A stretch of 64,000 nucleotides of DNA, from the NCBI GenBank assembly GCA_947497585.1, contig CANMHG010000001.1, positions 248,001 through 312,000 of the forward strand. Direction: 5' to 3'. Shown in pieces: positions 36,024 through 46,858 of the stretch (position 1 is the first letter of the stretch; each line of letters starts with the position of its first letter). The notes beneath the pieces were generated by a model. The model saw only the letters and a program-made list of their open reading frames with translations. It was not told the DNA's origin and did not search any database. The stretch is from an uncultured Bacillaceae bacterium (GTDB lineage Bacteria > Bacillota > Bacilli > Bacillales > Bacillaceae_L). A program made the translations under genes and the position numbers.

Positions 36024-36800
36024 ATGACTAAAAAATTAGTTTTTTTTGATATAGATGGAACCCTTTTAAATCATGATAAACAACTTCCTAAAAGTACTAA
36101 GGAAGCTATATTTACCTTGAAAAGAAAAGGAATAAACGTCGCAATCGCAACTGGCAGAGCTCCATTTATGTATGAAAATCTTAGAGATGAGTTAGAAATT
36201 AATACATTTGTTAGTTTTAACGGCCAATATGTTGTGTTTGAGGGAGAGGTATTATACACAAATCCACTCAATCCAGAAAAATTAAATGAATTAAGAAACT
36301 TTGCACTAAGGAATAAGCATCCACTAGTGTATATGAATGCAGAAATGATGCGATCGAATGTTGAAAATCACCCATTTATACATAAAAGCATCTCTAGCTT
36401 GAAATTTGAACATCCGAATTACGAGCCCGATTTTTTAGCAAATCGAGATATTTATCAAACTCTGTTGTTTTGTGTAAGAGAGGAAGAAGATAAATATATT
36501 CAATCTTTCCCATCCTTTCAGTTTATTAGGTGGCATGAATCTTCAACTGATATCATTCCCTATGGTGGTTCTAAAGCAGAAGGCATTAAAAAGATTATGG
36601 ATGCACTAGGAGTGAATAGAGAAGATGTCTATGCATTTGGGGATGGTTTAAACGACGCAGAGATGTTAGATTTTGTAGGAACAGGCGTCGCAATGGGAAA
36701 TGCTGAGGAAATTATAAAGCAACGCGCTGATATTGTGACTAAATCTGTAGATGAAGATGGGATTGTCCATGGACTAGAGTTAGTGGGATTGCTTGAATAA
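36024..36800 (+). CDS. ykrA: YkrA, HAD-superfamily (Cof-type) phosphatase
   Basis: 258 residues from ATG 36024 (GAGGTG 6 bases upstream). HAD motif I is FFDIDGTLLNH (nucleophile Asp), motif II ATGRAPF, motif III Lys in GGSKAEGIKK and motif IV FGDGLNDAEML. The Cof-type cap lies between about 85 and 185. Members dephosphorylate sugar phosphates and nucleotides; the substrate here is not predictable. Same position after rnjA as in B. subtilis. Confidence 0.9.
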   Translation: MTKKLVFFDIDGTLLNHDKQLPKSTKEAIFTLKRKGINVAIATGRAPFMYENLRDELEINTFVSFNGQYVVFEGEVLYTNPLNPEKLNELRNFALRNKHPLVYMNAEMMRSNVENHPFIHKSISSLKFEHPNYEPDFLANRDIYQTLLFCVREEEDKYIQSFPSFQFIRWHESSTDIIPYGGSKAEGIKKIMDALGVNREDVYAFGDGLNDAEMLDFVGTGVAMGNAEEIIKQRADIVTKSVDEDGIVHGLELVGLLE

Positions 36801-36810
36801 ATAGTAAAAG

Positions 36811-36868
36811 GCTGTATTAAATAGTAATGTGTAATTATCAGCATTACTAAATAATACAGCCTTAAAAG
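36811..36868. terminator. Bidirectional two-stem terminator ykrA/def
   Basis: The outer stem GGCTGTATTA/TAATACAGCC encloses an inner stem AGTAATG/CATTACT. A-run and T-run flanks are short. Confidence 0.75.
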
Positions 36869-36874
36869 TTTATG

Positions 36875-37429
36875 TTATCTTTCAATTCCAATTGCATTTT
36901 CAGGAATAACGAATGGATCTTCTTTATTAATATGGTCATAAAACATTACACCATTTAAATGATCAATTTCATGTTGGAATACAATTGCCGGTAAACCTTT
37001 AAGTCTGAGATTTACTTCTTCTCCTTCAACTGTTGTAGCCTTTACTTTTATTCGTGCATACCTAGGGACATATCCAGGAACTTCACGATTAACCGATAAG
37101 CAGCCTTCTCCACTAGTTAAGTAACTTTTTTCAACAGAATGACTTATAATTTTAGGGTTAAAAAGTGCGTAGCTAATAAGTTGGTCATTTTCATCTCTTA
37201 CGTGAATTGCAATCATTCTTTTTAGTACGTTGATTTGTGGAGCAGCAAGGCCAATACCAGGTCTGAGGCCATATTTCTCGGCAATTACAGGATCTTGACT
37301 ATTTTGAACAAATTCCATCATTTTAATTAGTATATCCTTATCCTCTTGTGTTGCAGGCAATTTTACCTCTTGGGCATTAGCTCTTAAAGAGGGATGACCC
37401 TCGCTTATGATATTTGCCATTGTAATCAA
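36875..37429 (-). CDS. def: Peptide deformylase (DefB type)
   Basis: 184 residues from TTG 37429, the length and N-terminus (MITM) of B. subtilis YkrB/DefB. ATG 37438 would add three residues and sits only 3 bases from AAGGAG. Motifs are GIGLAAPQI (motif 1), EGCLSV (motif 2, zinc Cys) and QHEIDHLNG (motif 3, zinc His pair and catalytic Glu). It removes the formyl group from new proteins at the ribosome. Confidence 0.93.
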   Translation of the reverse strand: MITMANIISEGHPSLRANAQEVKLPATQEDKDILIKMMEFVQNSQDPVIAEKYGLRPGIGLAAPQINVLKRMIAIHVRDENDQLISYALFNPKIISHSVEKSYLTSGEGCLSVNREVPGYVPRYARIKVKATTVEGEEVNLRLKGLPAIVFQHEIDHLNGVMFYDHINKEDPFVIPENAIGIER

Positions 37430-37442
37430 TTTTAACATTCAC

Positions 37443-37768
37443 TCCTTATGTACCAGATCTTATATAAACAATTATCCTTAGTTTAGCAGAGGAAGGTTGT
37501 TTTTAAAAACACTTTTTATTGAATAATTAGTTTTGTATTAGCTACTTTTAATCATTTAAATTTGTGTGTATAGAATACTCATTAAAAAAGTTCTATTTAA
37601 GTGGACAAGCACATACATATTATTAATCACTAATTAAAGAATAATTTCCAAGGTATTTCATAAAAAATAGATAAGTCACTAAAAATGAAAAAAAGAAATG
37701 AACAGGTTGTAAAAAAAAGTGTAAAACTTTATAGTAGAATATGGTACATAGGTAAGGGGGATTTATAG
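37443..37768. promoter_or_regulatory. Gap def-ykyA with probable ykyA promoter
   Basis: Divergent 326-base AT-rich gap. TTGTAA (37707-37712), 17-base spacer, TATAGT (37730-37735) is the best SigA candidate for ykyA. Nothing else is recognised. Confidence 0.45.
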
Positions 37769-38425
37769 GTGAAACTTAAATTGACGATATTATCAATGGT
37801 TCTTGGCTTAGTTTTATCCGGTTGTAATACAGGACCAACTCCAGAAGAAGAAATTTATGAGACGCTTGAAGAAGTAGTAAATCTTGAGACTTCTTTTAAA
37901 GAGCAGCAAAACCCTCTAGTTGAACTTGAAAAAAAGGAAAAGGAACTATACGATCAAATCATTTCATTAGGGATGAAGGAATTTGATAAAATTGTAGCTT
38001 TATCCGAAGAAGCTTTAGCAATTGTAGAGGAACGTGAAACAAGGTTAAATGAGGAAAATGCCAGTATTGAGGCATCAAAAGAAAAGTTTAATTTAGTAAA
38101 AGATTATATTGCAAATCTTGAGGACGAAAAGCTAACCGAGGATGCAAATCAACTTATTGAGTTAATGGAAAATAGATATTCTAGTTATTCAACCCTGTAC
38201 TCAAATTACTTAGAAGCTATTGGGCATGATAAAAAACTTTATACGATGTTCCAAAGTGAGGACCTTACTCTCGAGCAATTAGAAGAACAAATCAAAAATA
38301 TTAACGAGAGCTATGAAAAGGTTATTGCAGCGAATGAAGAATTTAACAACTATACAGAGCAGTATAATGAATCTAAATTGGCTTTTTATGAAAATGCTGG
38401 ATTAGAGGTAGTATACAAAGACTAG
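37769..38425 (+). CDS. ykyA: YkyA lipoprotein
   Basis: 218 residues from GTG 37769 with AAGGGGG 8 bases upstream. The signal peptide ends in LSGCNTG (lipid-modified Cys near residue 19). The mature protein is almost wholly helical and rich in Glu and Lys, forming a long coiled coil, as in the YkyA cell-wall binding lipoprotein family. It precedes the pdh operon, as in B. subtilis. Function unknown. Confidence 0.88.
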   Translation: MKLKLTILSMVLGLVLSGCNTGPTPEEEIYETLEEVVNLETSFKEQQNPLVELEKKEKELYDQIISLGMKEFDKIVALSEEALAIVEERETRLNEENASIEASKEKFNLVKDYIANLEDEKLTEDANQLIELMENRYSSYSTLYSNYLEAIGHDKKLYTMFQSEDLTLEQLEEQIKNINESYEKVIAANEEFNNYTEQYNESKLAFYENAGLEVVYKD

Positions 38426-38453
38426 AGGGATAATCCTCTAGTCTTTTTTTGTG
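38420..38453 (+). terminator. Terminator after ykyA
   Basis: GACTAGAGG, short loop, CCTCTAGTC and T7; overlaps the stop. Confidence 0.9.
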
Positions 38454-40004
<1,551 letters not shown>

Positions 40005-40007
40005 GCC

Positions 40008-40985
40008 ATGGCGCAAATGACAATGATTCAAGCAATCACTGATGCGTTACGCACAGAGTTAAAAAATGACCCAAATGTCTTAGTATTTGGAGAAGACGTA
40101 GGAGTAAATGGTGGGGTTTTCCGTGCCACTGAGGGTCTGCAAGCAGAATTCGGTGAAGATCGCGTGTTTGATACACCTTTAGCTGAATCTGGAATCGGTG
40201 GTTTGGCGATTGGTCTTGGCTTACAAGGTTTTCGTCCTGTTCCAGAAATCCAATTCTTTGGTTTCGTTTACGAGGTTATTGACTCTATAAATGGACAAAT
40301 GGCACGTATGCGTTACCGTTCAGGTGGAAGGTATACGTCACCAGTTACAATTCGCTCTCCATTCGGAGGAGGAGTACATACTCCCGAACTACATGCAGAC
40401 AGCCTTGAAGGCCTTGTTGCATCACAACCTGGTTTGAAAGTTATCATTCCTTCAACTCCTTACGATGCAAAAGGTTTATTAATTTCTGCCATTCGCGACA
40501 ATGATCCGGTTGTATTCTTAGAACATATGAAGCTATACCGCTCATTCCGTCAGGAGGTTCCTGAAGAGGAATATACAATTGAGATTGGTAAGGCTGATGT
40601 GAAACGTGAAGGTAAAGATTTAACTATGGTAACTTACGGTGCTATGGTACATGAATGCTTAAAGGCGGCAGAAGAACTTGAAAAAGAAGGGGTATCGGCT
40701 GAGGTAATTGACCTTCGTACGATTAGTCCATTAGACATTCCAACGATTATTTCTTCTGTAGAAAAAACAGGTAGAGCAATTGTTGTTCAAGAGGCACAGA
40801 AGCAAGCTGGAATTGCTGCTAACGTTGTTGCTGAAATTAATGACCGTGCTATCCTAAGCCTTGAAGCACCTGTACTTCGTGTGGCAGCCCCTGATACTGT
40901 GTTTTCATTCTCTGCTGCTGAATCTGTTTGGCTTCCAAACTATAAAGATGTACTCGAGACAGCAAAGAAAGTGCTTAATTTCTAA
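40008..40985 (+). CDS. pdhB: Pyruvate dehydrogenase E1 beta
   Basis: 325 residues. Transketolase-like pyrimidine-binding domain ([24 protein letters not shown]) and C-terminal transketolase domain ([18 protein letters not shown]). Starts 3 bases after pdhA, so translation is coupled. Confidence 0.95.
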   Translation: MAQMTMIQAITDALRTELKNDPNVLVFGEDVGVNGGVFRATEGLQAEFGEDRVFDTPLAESGIGGLAIGLGLQGFRPVPEIQFFGFVYEVIDSINGQMARMRYRSGGRYTSPVTIRSPFGGGVHTPELHADSLEGLVASQPGLKVIIPSTPYDAKGLLISAIRDNDPVVFLEHMKLYRSFRQEVPEEEYTIEIGKADVKREGKDLTMVTYGAMVHECLKAAEELEKEGVSAEVIDLRTISPLDIPTIISSVEKTGRAIVVQEAQKQAGIAANVVAEINDRAILSLEAPVLRVAAPDTVFSFSAAESVWLPNYKDVLETAKKVLNF

Positions 40986-41038
40986 TAAAACCTAAAGTTT
41001 GAAATATAGTTACCATTTATAATAGGAGGCGAAAAACC

Positions 41039-42352
41039 TTGGCATTCGAATTTAAGCTGCCAGATATCGGTGAAGGTATCCATGAAGGTGAAATCGTAAA
41101 ATGGTTTGTTAAACCTGGCGATGAAGTAAATGAAGATGATGTATTATGTGAAGTTCAAAATGATAAAGCAGTAGTTGAGATTCCTTCACCTGTTAAAGGT
41201 AAGGTATTAGAGGTACTAGTAGAAGAAGGTACTGTTGCAATTGTAGGTGACACATTAATTAAATTTGATGCACCAGGCTATGAAAACCTTAAGTTTAAAG
41301 GTGACGACGAGGATAAGCCTAAAAATGAAGAGGCTAAGCCTACTCAAAATCAGGTAGAAGCGAAAGAAGATACTAAAGAGGTTGAGGTAGATCCTAGCCG
41401 TAGAATTATTGCAATGCCTTCTGTCCGTAAGTATGCGCGTGAAAAGGGTGTCGACATTAAAGCTGTTCAAGGTTCTGGTAAAAATGGACGTATTGTAATG
41501 GCAGATATTGATTCCTTCTTACAAGGTGGAGCACCAGCAACGAGAGTAACAGAAACTAAAGAAGAAGTTACTACACAAGAAACTGTTACACCTAAAGCAG
41601 AGGAAAAAGATAAAGCTGCACCAGCTAAACAGCCAATACCTGCAGGTCAATATCCAGAGACTCGTGAGAAAATGAGTGGGATTCGTAAGGCTATTGCAAA
41701 AGCAATGGTTAATTCTAAACACACTGCACCTCATGTAACCCTAATGGATGAAGTTGATGTAACAGCATTAGTTGCACATCGCAAGAAATTTAAAGGTACT
41801 GCATTAGAAAAAGGCATTAAGCTAACGTATTTACCATATGTTGTTAAGGCGTTAACTTCTGCATTGAGAGAATTCCCTGCACTAAATACATCTCTTGATG
41901 ATGCAACAGACGAAATCATTCATAAGCATTATTATAACATCGGAATTGCAGCTGATACAGATAAAGGATTATTAGTACCTGTTGTAAAAGATGCAGATCG
42001 TAAATCGATATTTACAATTTCTAATGAAATTAATGAACTTGCAGGTAAAGCACGTGACGGTAAGCTTGGATCAGACGATATGAAAGGTGCTTCTTGTACA
42101 ATTACGAATATCGGTTCTGCTGGTGGACAATGGTTTACGCCTGTTATTAACCACCCGGAAGTAGCGATCCTTGGTATCGGCCGTATTGCAGAAAAACCAG
42201 TAGTTAACAATGGAGAAATTGTGGTCGCTCCTGTTTTAGCTTTATCCTTGAGTTTTGATCATCGTATGATTGATGGTGCAACTGCACAAAATGCTTTAAA
42301 TCATATCAAACGTTTATTGAACGACCCACAATTATTATTAATGGAGGCGTAA
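41039..42352 (+). CDS. pdhC: Dihydrolipoamide acetyltransferase E2
   Basis: 437 residues from TTG 41039 with AGGAGG upstream, the start used in Bacillus. One lipoyl domain (lipoyl Lys in [11 protein letters not shown], about residue 43), a charged flexible linker, the E1/E3-binding domain ([15 protein letters not shown]), a second Pro/Ala/Glu linker and the catalytic domain with SFDHRMIDG. It forms the icosahedral core of the complex and makes acetyl-CoA. Confidence 0.95.
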   Translation: MAFEFKLPDIGEGIHEGEIVKWFVKPGDEVNEDDVLCEVQNDKAVVEIPSPVKGKVLEVLVEEGTVAIVGDTLIKFDAPGYENLKFKGDDEDKPKNEEAKPTQNQVEAKEDTKEVEVDPSRRIIAMPSVRKYAREKGVDIKAVQGSGKNGRIVMADIDSFLQGGAPATRVTETKEEVTTQETVTPKAEEKDKAAPAKQPIPAGQYPETREKMSGIRKAIAKAMVNSKHTAPHVTLMDEVDVTALVAHRKKFKGTALEKGIKLTYLPYVVKALTSALREFPALNTSLDDATDEIIHKHYYNIGIAADTDKGLLVPVVKDADRKSIFTISNEINELAGKARDGKLGSDDMKGASCTITNIGSAGGQWFTPVINHPEVAILGIGRIAEKPVVNNGEIVVAPVLALSLSFDHRMIDGATAQNALNHIKRLLNDPQLLLMEA

Positions 42353-42355
42353 TAA

Positions 42356-43765
42356 ATGGTAGTAGGAGATTTTCCAATTGAAACCGATACACTCGTTATC
42401 GGCGCTGGGCCTGGTGGCTATGTTGCAGCAATTCGTGCTGCTCAACTAGGCCAAAAGGTTACAATCGTTGAAAAAGGCACTTTAGGTGGAGTTTGTCTTA
42501 ATGTTGGATGTATACCATCTAAAGCGTTAATTTCAGCTGCTCATCGTTACGAGCATGCCTTACATTCAGAGGATATGGGTATTAAAGCTGAAAATGTAAC
42601 AGTTGATTTTTCGAAGGTACAAGAATGGAAGTCGAGCGTTGTTAACAAACTTACTGGTGGAGTCGAAGGACTTCTGAAAGGTAATAAGGTTGAAATTGTA
42701 CGTGGTGAAGCATACTTTGTAGACAGCAATTCTGTGCGAGTGATGGATGAAAATTCTGCACAAACATACACATTTAAAAATGCAATTATTGCTTCTGGTT
42801 CTCGTCCTATCGAAATACCGGCATTTAAATATGGTGGTAGAGTATTGGATTCAACTGGTGCTTTAAATCTTAAGGAAATTCCGAAAAAGATTGTGGTAAT
42901 CGGTGGTGGCTACATCGGTACAGAGCTAGGAACAGCTTACGCTAACTTTGGAACACAGGTTACAATTTTAGAGGGTGCTGATGAAATTCTATCAGGATTT
43001 GAAAAGCAAATGAGCTCACTAGTTAAAAGGAAACTTAAGAAAAAAGGCGCAGAAATTCATACTAATGCGTTAGCAAAAAGTGTAGAGCAGACTGAAAATA
43101 GTGCTACAGTAACCTTTGAAGTAAAAGGTGAAAGTAAGACAGTTGAAGCTGATTACGTACTTGTAACTGTAGGGCGTCGTCCAAATACAGATGAGTTAGG
43201 CTTAGAGCAAGTAGGTATTGAAGTAACAGAACGTGGTTTAATTAAAATTGATAAACAATGTCGTACAAACGTTAGTAATATCTATGCGATCGGTGACATC
43301 GTAGAAGGACCACCATTAGCTCATAAAGCTTCATATGAAGCTAAAATTGCTGCAGAAGCAATTGCAGGTCATGCTTCAGAGATCGATTACCTAGGAATCC
43401 CTGCAGTCGTATTCACAGACCCTGAGCTTGCGTCTGTTGGATATACTGAAAAAGAGGCAAAAGAAGAAGGTATTGATGTTACTGCTTCAAAATTCCCATT
43501 CGGTGCGAACGGGCGTGCATTAGCTCTTAACAGTGCTGATGGCTTCTTGAAACTGATTACTCGGAAAGAGGATGGATTAGTAATTGGGGCGCAAATTGCT
43601 GGACCAAGTGCTTCGGATATGATTGCCGAACTAGGACTAGCGATTGAAGCGGGTATGACTGCTGAAGACTTAGCAATGACTATTCATGCTCATCCAACTT
43701 TAGGTGAAATAACGATGGAAGCTGCAGAGGTGGCAATTGGCAGTCCGATTCATATTGTAAAATAA
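42356..43765 (+). CDS. pdhD: Dihydrolipoamide dehydrogenase E3
   Basis: 469 residues. FAD-binding [10 protein letters not shown], redox disulfide [16 protein letters not shown]-binding [10 protein letters not shown] and the C-terminal base HAHPTLGE are all present. It reoxidises E2 dihydrolipoamide and may also serve the oxoglutarate complex. Starts 3 bases after pdhC. Confidence 0.96.
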   Translation: MVVGDFPIETDTLVIGAGPGGYVAAIRAAQLGQKVTIVEKGTLGGVCLNVGCIPSKALISAAHRYEHALHSEDMGIKAENVTVDFSKVQEWKSSVVNKLTGGVEGLLKGNKVEIVRGEAYFVDSNSVRVMDENSAQTYTFKNAIIASGSRPIEIPAFKYGGRVLDSTGALNLKEIPKKIVVIGGGYIGTELGTAYANFGTQVTILEGADEILSGFEKQMSSLVKRKLKKKGAEIHTNALAKSVEQTENSATVTFEVKGESKTVEADYVLVTVGRRPNTDELGLEQVGIEVTERGLIKIDKQCRTNVSNIYAIGDIVEGPPLAHKASYEAKIAAEAIAGHASEIDYLGIPAVVFTDPELASVGYTEKEAKEEGIDVTASKFPFGANGRALALNSADGFLKLITRKEDGLVIGAQIAGPSASDMIAELGLAIEAGMTAEDLAMTIHAHPTLGEITMEAAEVAIGSPIHIVK

Positions 43766-43775
43766 ATAGACAAAT

Positions 43776-43813
43776 AAAATCGCTCTCAAATTTTTTGAGA
43801 GCGATTTTTATTT
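43776..43813. terminator. Terminator after pdh operon, shared with slp
   Basis: AAAATCGCTCTCAAA pairs with its complement around a T-rich loop and is followed by TTTTTATTTT. Confidence 0.92.
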
Positions 43814-44173
43814 TAAAACATCTATTAAGGGTTGTATTATTTCTTCTTTTGTTAAATCCCCCTCAATTTGAGCAATGATTTGATTGTCATGAATTACAAG
43901 TAAGGTTGGAAAGGTGTCTACATCGAAACTTGAATAACGGACCTTCTCGCTTGATGGAATTACCTTCATTGATGTAACGATTTCAGGATAGGTTTTTTTA
44001 ATTTCTAATAAGGCATCATAATAGCTGGATTCATTATGCAAGTTGTCTTCATCAGAAAAAAATAGTAATTGTTTCTCTGTATTGTTGAAGACAAGACTTG
44101 ATGGAGTGTTTTGAGCGAGATGACAGGATGAGAGCAAAAGAAATGATAGCATAAAAATAACTAAGCTTCTCAT
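43808..44173 (-). CDS. slp: Slp-like small lipoprotein with thioredoxin-like body
   Basis: 121 residues from ATG 44173; the 12 extra codons above it are unlikely. The signal peptide ends LLSSCHLA. The mature part has an FFSDEDN strand, a helix and FPTLLVIHDNQ, a thioredoxin-like cis-Pro region, but no CxxC, so it is not an oxidoreductase of the usual kind. Position next to pdhD and length point to Slp, the small peptidoglycan-associated lipoprotein of B. subtilis. Identity rests on position more than on sequence. Confidence 0.65.
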   Translation of the reverse strand: MRSLVIFMLSFLLLSSCHLAQNTPSSLVFNNTEKQLLFFSDEDNLHNESSYYDALLEIKKTYPEIVTSMKVIPSSEKVRYSSFDVDTFPTLLVIHDNQIIAQIEGDLTKEEIIQPLIDVLK

Positions 44174-44343
44174 ATACGATGGTCCACTTCTTTCTAAGTT
44201 AATCGACAAATTCTAAATCTATTCTATCATGTCTTCAAATAATTCTTTCGATTGTCATGTAATTGTTACAGAAATGAAAAATAGATAGCGCCTATTGAAC
44301 ATATATATTACAAATGTTTAATTCAAGTGAAGGGGCTTTCATT

Positions 44344-44583
44344 ATGAGGGTATATGTGATAATATTGGTGCAATTTTTGATTTGGAGTAGTTTTTCAATC
44401 GCTTCATGGGTTTCGAATCAAGATGGCATAAAGTCTAAATCTATTCTCTTTCTTGTATTTAGTTATTTAGCATTTTGGGTTGCAACAACCATTGGTTTAA
44501 CAAAACGAAAAGCATTATTCACTACATTAGTAACAATGGCGGCATTCTTTTCATGTCAGCAGTTATTTTGGTTGGCTATATAA
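44344..44583 (+). CDS. Small membrane protein, unknown function
   Basis: 79 residues from ATG 44344 with GAAGGGG 8 bases upstream. Two to three membrane helices (about 3-22, 30-52 and 58-78) with short loops. I do not recognise it. It lies 57 bases before the deacetylase gene and may be co-transcribed. Confidence 0.65.
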   Translation: MRVYVIILVQFLIWSSFSIASWVSNQDGIKSKSILFLVFSYLAFWVATTIGLTKRKALFTTLVTMAAFFSCQQLFWLAI

Positions 44584-44640
44584 ACTGGGGCAGTTTTTTA
44601 CTATAATGGAAAGGTGCGGAGTAAAAAGGAGGAAAGCAGC

Positions 44641-45507
44641 ATGAAAAAAACACTCGGACTAGTCATCCTTGCAATTCTTTTATCTGGCTGTGGAATAACA
44701 AGCGATATCCCAAAATCGATGCCAGAAAATCAGGAAAATAATTCCCCTGAGGAAACTAAGGTGCCTCCTAAAACAGAACAAGAAAGTGTTGATGAAGCAA
44801 ACAAAGATGTTACTGAGAAAGAAGATAGTGTTGAAGTGGAGCATAAAGAGGAGGTCACAAAACCAGCACACCGTTTGAACCCTTCAAACTGGGCAATTGA
44901 ACCTATTAGTGATGCTAATGAAAAGGTTGTCCTACTAACCATAGATGATGCTCCAGACAAATATGCTTTAGAAATGGCATCAACTTTAAAGGAATTAGGA
45001 GTAAGTGCAATCTTTTTTGTAAACGGTCATTTTATTGATTCTAATGAAGAACAAGAGATACTTAAGAAAATTCATGAGATGGGATTTCCTATAGGTAATC
45101 ATACAATGACTCATGCAAACCTGAAAGATAGCTCTGAAGAGGAGCAGTACAAGGAGATTGTGGGACTTAGTGATATGATTGAACAGATTATTGGAGAAAG
45201 GCCTCGATTTTTCAGGGCTCCGTTTGGTGTAAATACTGACTACAGTAGGCAATTGGTTGAACAAGAGGGGATGCTGTTAATGAATTGGACTTACGGGTAT
45301 GATTGGGAAAAAGACTATCGTACGAAAGAGTCCCTAGCAGATATAATGGTAAATACTCCACTGTTGAGAAATGGAGCTAATCTTTTGATGCATGACAGAG
45401 AATGGACAAATGCTGCACTAGCTGATATCGTAACAGGTCTTGAATCAAAAGGATATGAAATTATCGATCCCAATGTAATTGAAACGCCAAAAAACACGGG
45501 TAATTAA
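44641..45507 (+). CDS. Polysaccharide deacetylase lipoprotein (NodB domain, CE4)
   Basis: 288 residues from ATG 44641 (AAAGGAGG upstream). Lipobox LLSGCGIT, an acidic linker to about residue 80, then a NodB domain. The metal triad appears as TIDDAP (Asp pair; usual TFDDG) and GNHTMTHANL (H-x3-H), with RAPFGVN as motif 3 and LLMHD as motif 5. It likely deacetylates a cell-wall sugar on the outer face of the membrane. The usual Gly after the Asp pair is replaced by Ala-Pro. Confidence 0.88.
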   Translation: MKKTLGLVILAILLSGCGITSDIPKSMPENQENNSPEETKVPPKTEQESVDEANKDVTEKEDSVEVEHKEEVTKPAHRLNPSNWAIEPISDANEKVVLLTIDDAPDKYALEMASTLKELGVSAIFFVNGHFIDSNEEQEILKKIHEMGFPIGNHTMTHANLKDSSEEEQYKEIVGLSDMIEQIIGERPRFFRAPFGVNTDYSRQLVEQEGMLLMNWTYGYDWEKDYRTKESLADIMVNTPLLRNGANLLMHDREWTNAALADIVTGLESKGYEIIDPNVIETPKNTGN

Positions 45508-45525
45508 CCCGTGTTTTATTACTTT
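45490..45525. terminator. Bidirectional terminator
   Basis: AACACGGGT, short loop, ACCCGTGTT and TTATT. It overlaps the end of the deacetylase gene and faces the DUF1885 gene. Confidence 0.85.
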
Positions 45526-45947
45526 CTAGGATAATAGTACATAATTCTACCATTAAATAAGTGTAGTTCGCCTTGAAGTTTTTTTCCTAAGAATTTACAA
45601 AATTCATTTGCTTTTCCTTTATCCCCATGAGATGAGGCCCCCGGAAGAGTAATCTGTATAAAATATTGTTCAGTTTTATTTTCTTCATCTTCAATTTCTT
45701 CTTTACCTATACCTAATACAATTAGGTTATAACGACTATCTGTAGATTTTAAATAAAACCAGTTGGTGCCTTCCTCGTTGTTTTCCTTCAAATCATATGG
45801 AAAAGCTGCGTCTCCGTATTCCCAACTTACTTGCTGTCCGGTTTTACTGGTAATCTCTTTATAGTAGTAAAAAAGCTCTTTTACATCATTAAGTGTAATT
45901 TCTTGTTTAGTTGAGCCTGGAACGAGTTTTATGTATGCGTTTGCCAT
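45519..45947 (-). CDS. DUF1885 family protein
   Basis: 142 residues from ATG 45947 (AGGAGTG upstream); the longer frame to 45995 has no site. ANAYIKLVPGSTKQEITLND at the N-terminus and the C-terminal FNGRIMYYYPRK fit the DUF1885 family of Bacillaceae, which I recall as having a solved structure and no known function. Soluble, cytosolic. Confidence 0.75.
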   Translation of the reverse strand: MANAYIKLVPGSTKQEITLNDVKELFYYYKEITSKTGQQVSWEYGDAAFPYDLKENNEEGTNWFYLKSTDSRYNLIVLGIGKEEIEDEENKTEQYFIQITLPGASSHGDKGKANEFCKFLGKKLQGELHLFNGRIMYYYPRK

Positions 45948-46101
45948 TCGGTTCACTCCTAATAAAAACTTCATAATACTAGTCCATTCTAGCATTTATT
46001 AAAAGTTAATGACAACAAATAATCGTTATTAGGCTTGTAAAAAGCTGTTTTGTAAGTTATAATAATATTCTGAATAATCAAATCTTATAAGGAGGTATTC
46101 T

Positions 46102-46401
46102 ATGAATCTATTTGACAAACTATATGATGATCAAGAAAATGTAAAGGTACGTTTTGTAGGGTTTACAACTGAAAATGTACGATATGATTTTGGTATAGTT
46201 TATACGAATTTATTCTTTGGCAAACCATTAGTCATTTGTATGCAAACAGGACGATCAACCCTCCTCGATCCAAAAGATATTGAGGATCTAGATTATCTAC
46301 GTCGAATCTTCCGCATTGATACCCTTGAAGAAGCTGCCGACCTTGCTGATTTCTTTAAAACATCCTTACCACATATCCCATTTGAAACACAATATGAATA
46401 G
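46102..46401 (+). CDS. DUF3055 family protein
   Basis: 99 residues. FDKLYDDQENVKVRFVGF, FFGKPLVICMQTGRSTLL and DYLRRIFRI are typical of DUF3055 (SAV0927-like), a small alpha/beta protein of Bacilli. Function unknown. AAGGAGGT precedes ATG 46102, and a terminator follows at once. Confidence 0.8.
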   Translation: MNLFDKLYDDQENVKVRFVGFTTENVRYDFGIVYTNLFFGKPLVICMQTGRSTLLDPKDIEDLDYLRRIFRIDTLEEAADLADFFKTSLPHIPFETQYE

Positions 46402-46409
46402 TTAAATAC

Positions 46410-46445
46410 TTTGCAGACCAGCATATAGTGCTTGGTCTGTTTTTA
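46410..46445 (+). terminator. Terminator after DUF3055 gene
   Basis: GCAGACCAGC and GCTTGGTCTG with T5. Confidence 0.88.
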
Positions 46446-46540
46446 TATTAACCGCCAGTAAAAAGCGAAGAGGATGTTAGAGAATAAGCTCCATGAAACT
46501 AAATTACTATTTAAAGAGAATGCTAAACAAAAAAAGTAAT

Positions 46541-46551
46541 TATGACATACA
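46541..46551 (+). promoter_or_regulatory. CcpN operator 1 of SR1
   Basis: TATGACATACA matches the CcpN consensus TRTGHYATAYW at all 11 positions. It lies 8 bases upstream of the -35 box. CcpN represses SR1, gapB and pckA in glycolytic conditions in B. subtilis. Confidence 0.75.
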
Positions 46552-46559
46552 ATTAACCA

Positions 46560-46588
46560 TTGACTAATTAATTGTGACATATTATTAT
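46560..46588 (+). promoter_or_regulatory. SR1 promoter
   Basis: TTGACT (46560-46565), 17-base spacer, TATTAT (46583-46588). Transcription would start near 46595. Confidence 0.75.
46573..46583 (+). promoter_or_regulatory. CcpN operator 2 of SR1
   Basis: TGTGACATATT also matches TRTGHYATAYW at all 11 positions and lies between the -35 and -10 boxes, 32 bases (three helical turns) from operator 1. Confidence 0.75.
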
Positions 46589-46602
46589 AGAAATAACATA
46601 AC

Positions 46603-46617
46603 GTTAAGCGCTTTCAT
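46603..46617 (-). promoter_or_regulatory. cre-like site (CcpA) downstream of SR1 start
   Basis: On the minus strand TGAAAGCGCTTAAC fits the cre consensus at 12 of 14 positions, including the central CG. It lies just after the predicted start site, where CcpA would act as a roadblock. Confidence 0.6.
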
Positions 46618-46685
46618 TATGAGTGCTTTGTTAACAAATCTCGTCATAATAAAACAAAAATGCTTTGGAAGGGGTTTTTGAAACA

Positions 46686-46802
46686 ATGGGAACAATCGTA
46701 TGTCAAACTTGTAATAACACAATTGACCATTTCGATGACGAAAAAGTAACGACACTTTACGCAAAATGTGAAGAGTGTAACTGTGAACCATCAGATAAAT
46801 AA
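46686..46802 (+). CDS. sr1P: SR1P, GapA-binding peptide encoded by SR1
   Basis: 38 residues starting MGTIVCQTCNNTIDHF and containing DEKVTTLYAKC, which match recalled B. subtilis SR1P (39 residues). Cysteines C6, C9, C28, C31 and C33 suggest a small zinc knuckle. In B. subtilis the peptide binds glyceraldehyde-3-phosphate dehydrogenase GapA, stabilises gapA mRNA and boosts the GapA-RNase J1 link. The ribosome binding site GGAAGGGG is 11 bases before the ATG. Confidence 0.9.
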   Translation: MGTIVCQTCNNTIDHFDDEKVTTLYAKCEECNCEPSDK

Positions 46803-46827
46803 TTAGAAAGATTTAGTTATATATATT

Positions 46828-46858
46828 AAAAAAGCATGCAAATTTGCATGCTTTTTCT
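46828..46858. terminator. Terminator of SR1 and speA
   Basis: AAGCATGCAAA pairs with TTTGCATGCTT with no real loop apart from the stem apex, flanked by A6 and T5. It serves both strands. Confidence 0.9.

Larger units (their letters stand above)
46595..46858 (+). ncRNA. SR1 dual-function regulatory RNA
   Basis: From the predicted start to the terminator at 46828-46858 the transcript is about 260 nt, somewhat longer than the 205-nt B. subtilis SR1. Position between slp and speA, the encoded SR1P peptide and the CcpN sites identify it. In B. subtilis SR1 base-pairs with ahrC mRNA to block its translation; I could not test that pairing, as ahrC is not in the window. Confidence 0.8.
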
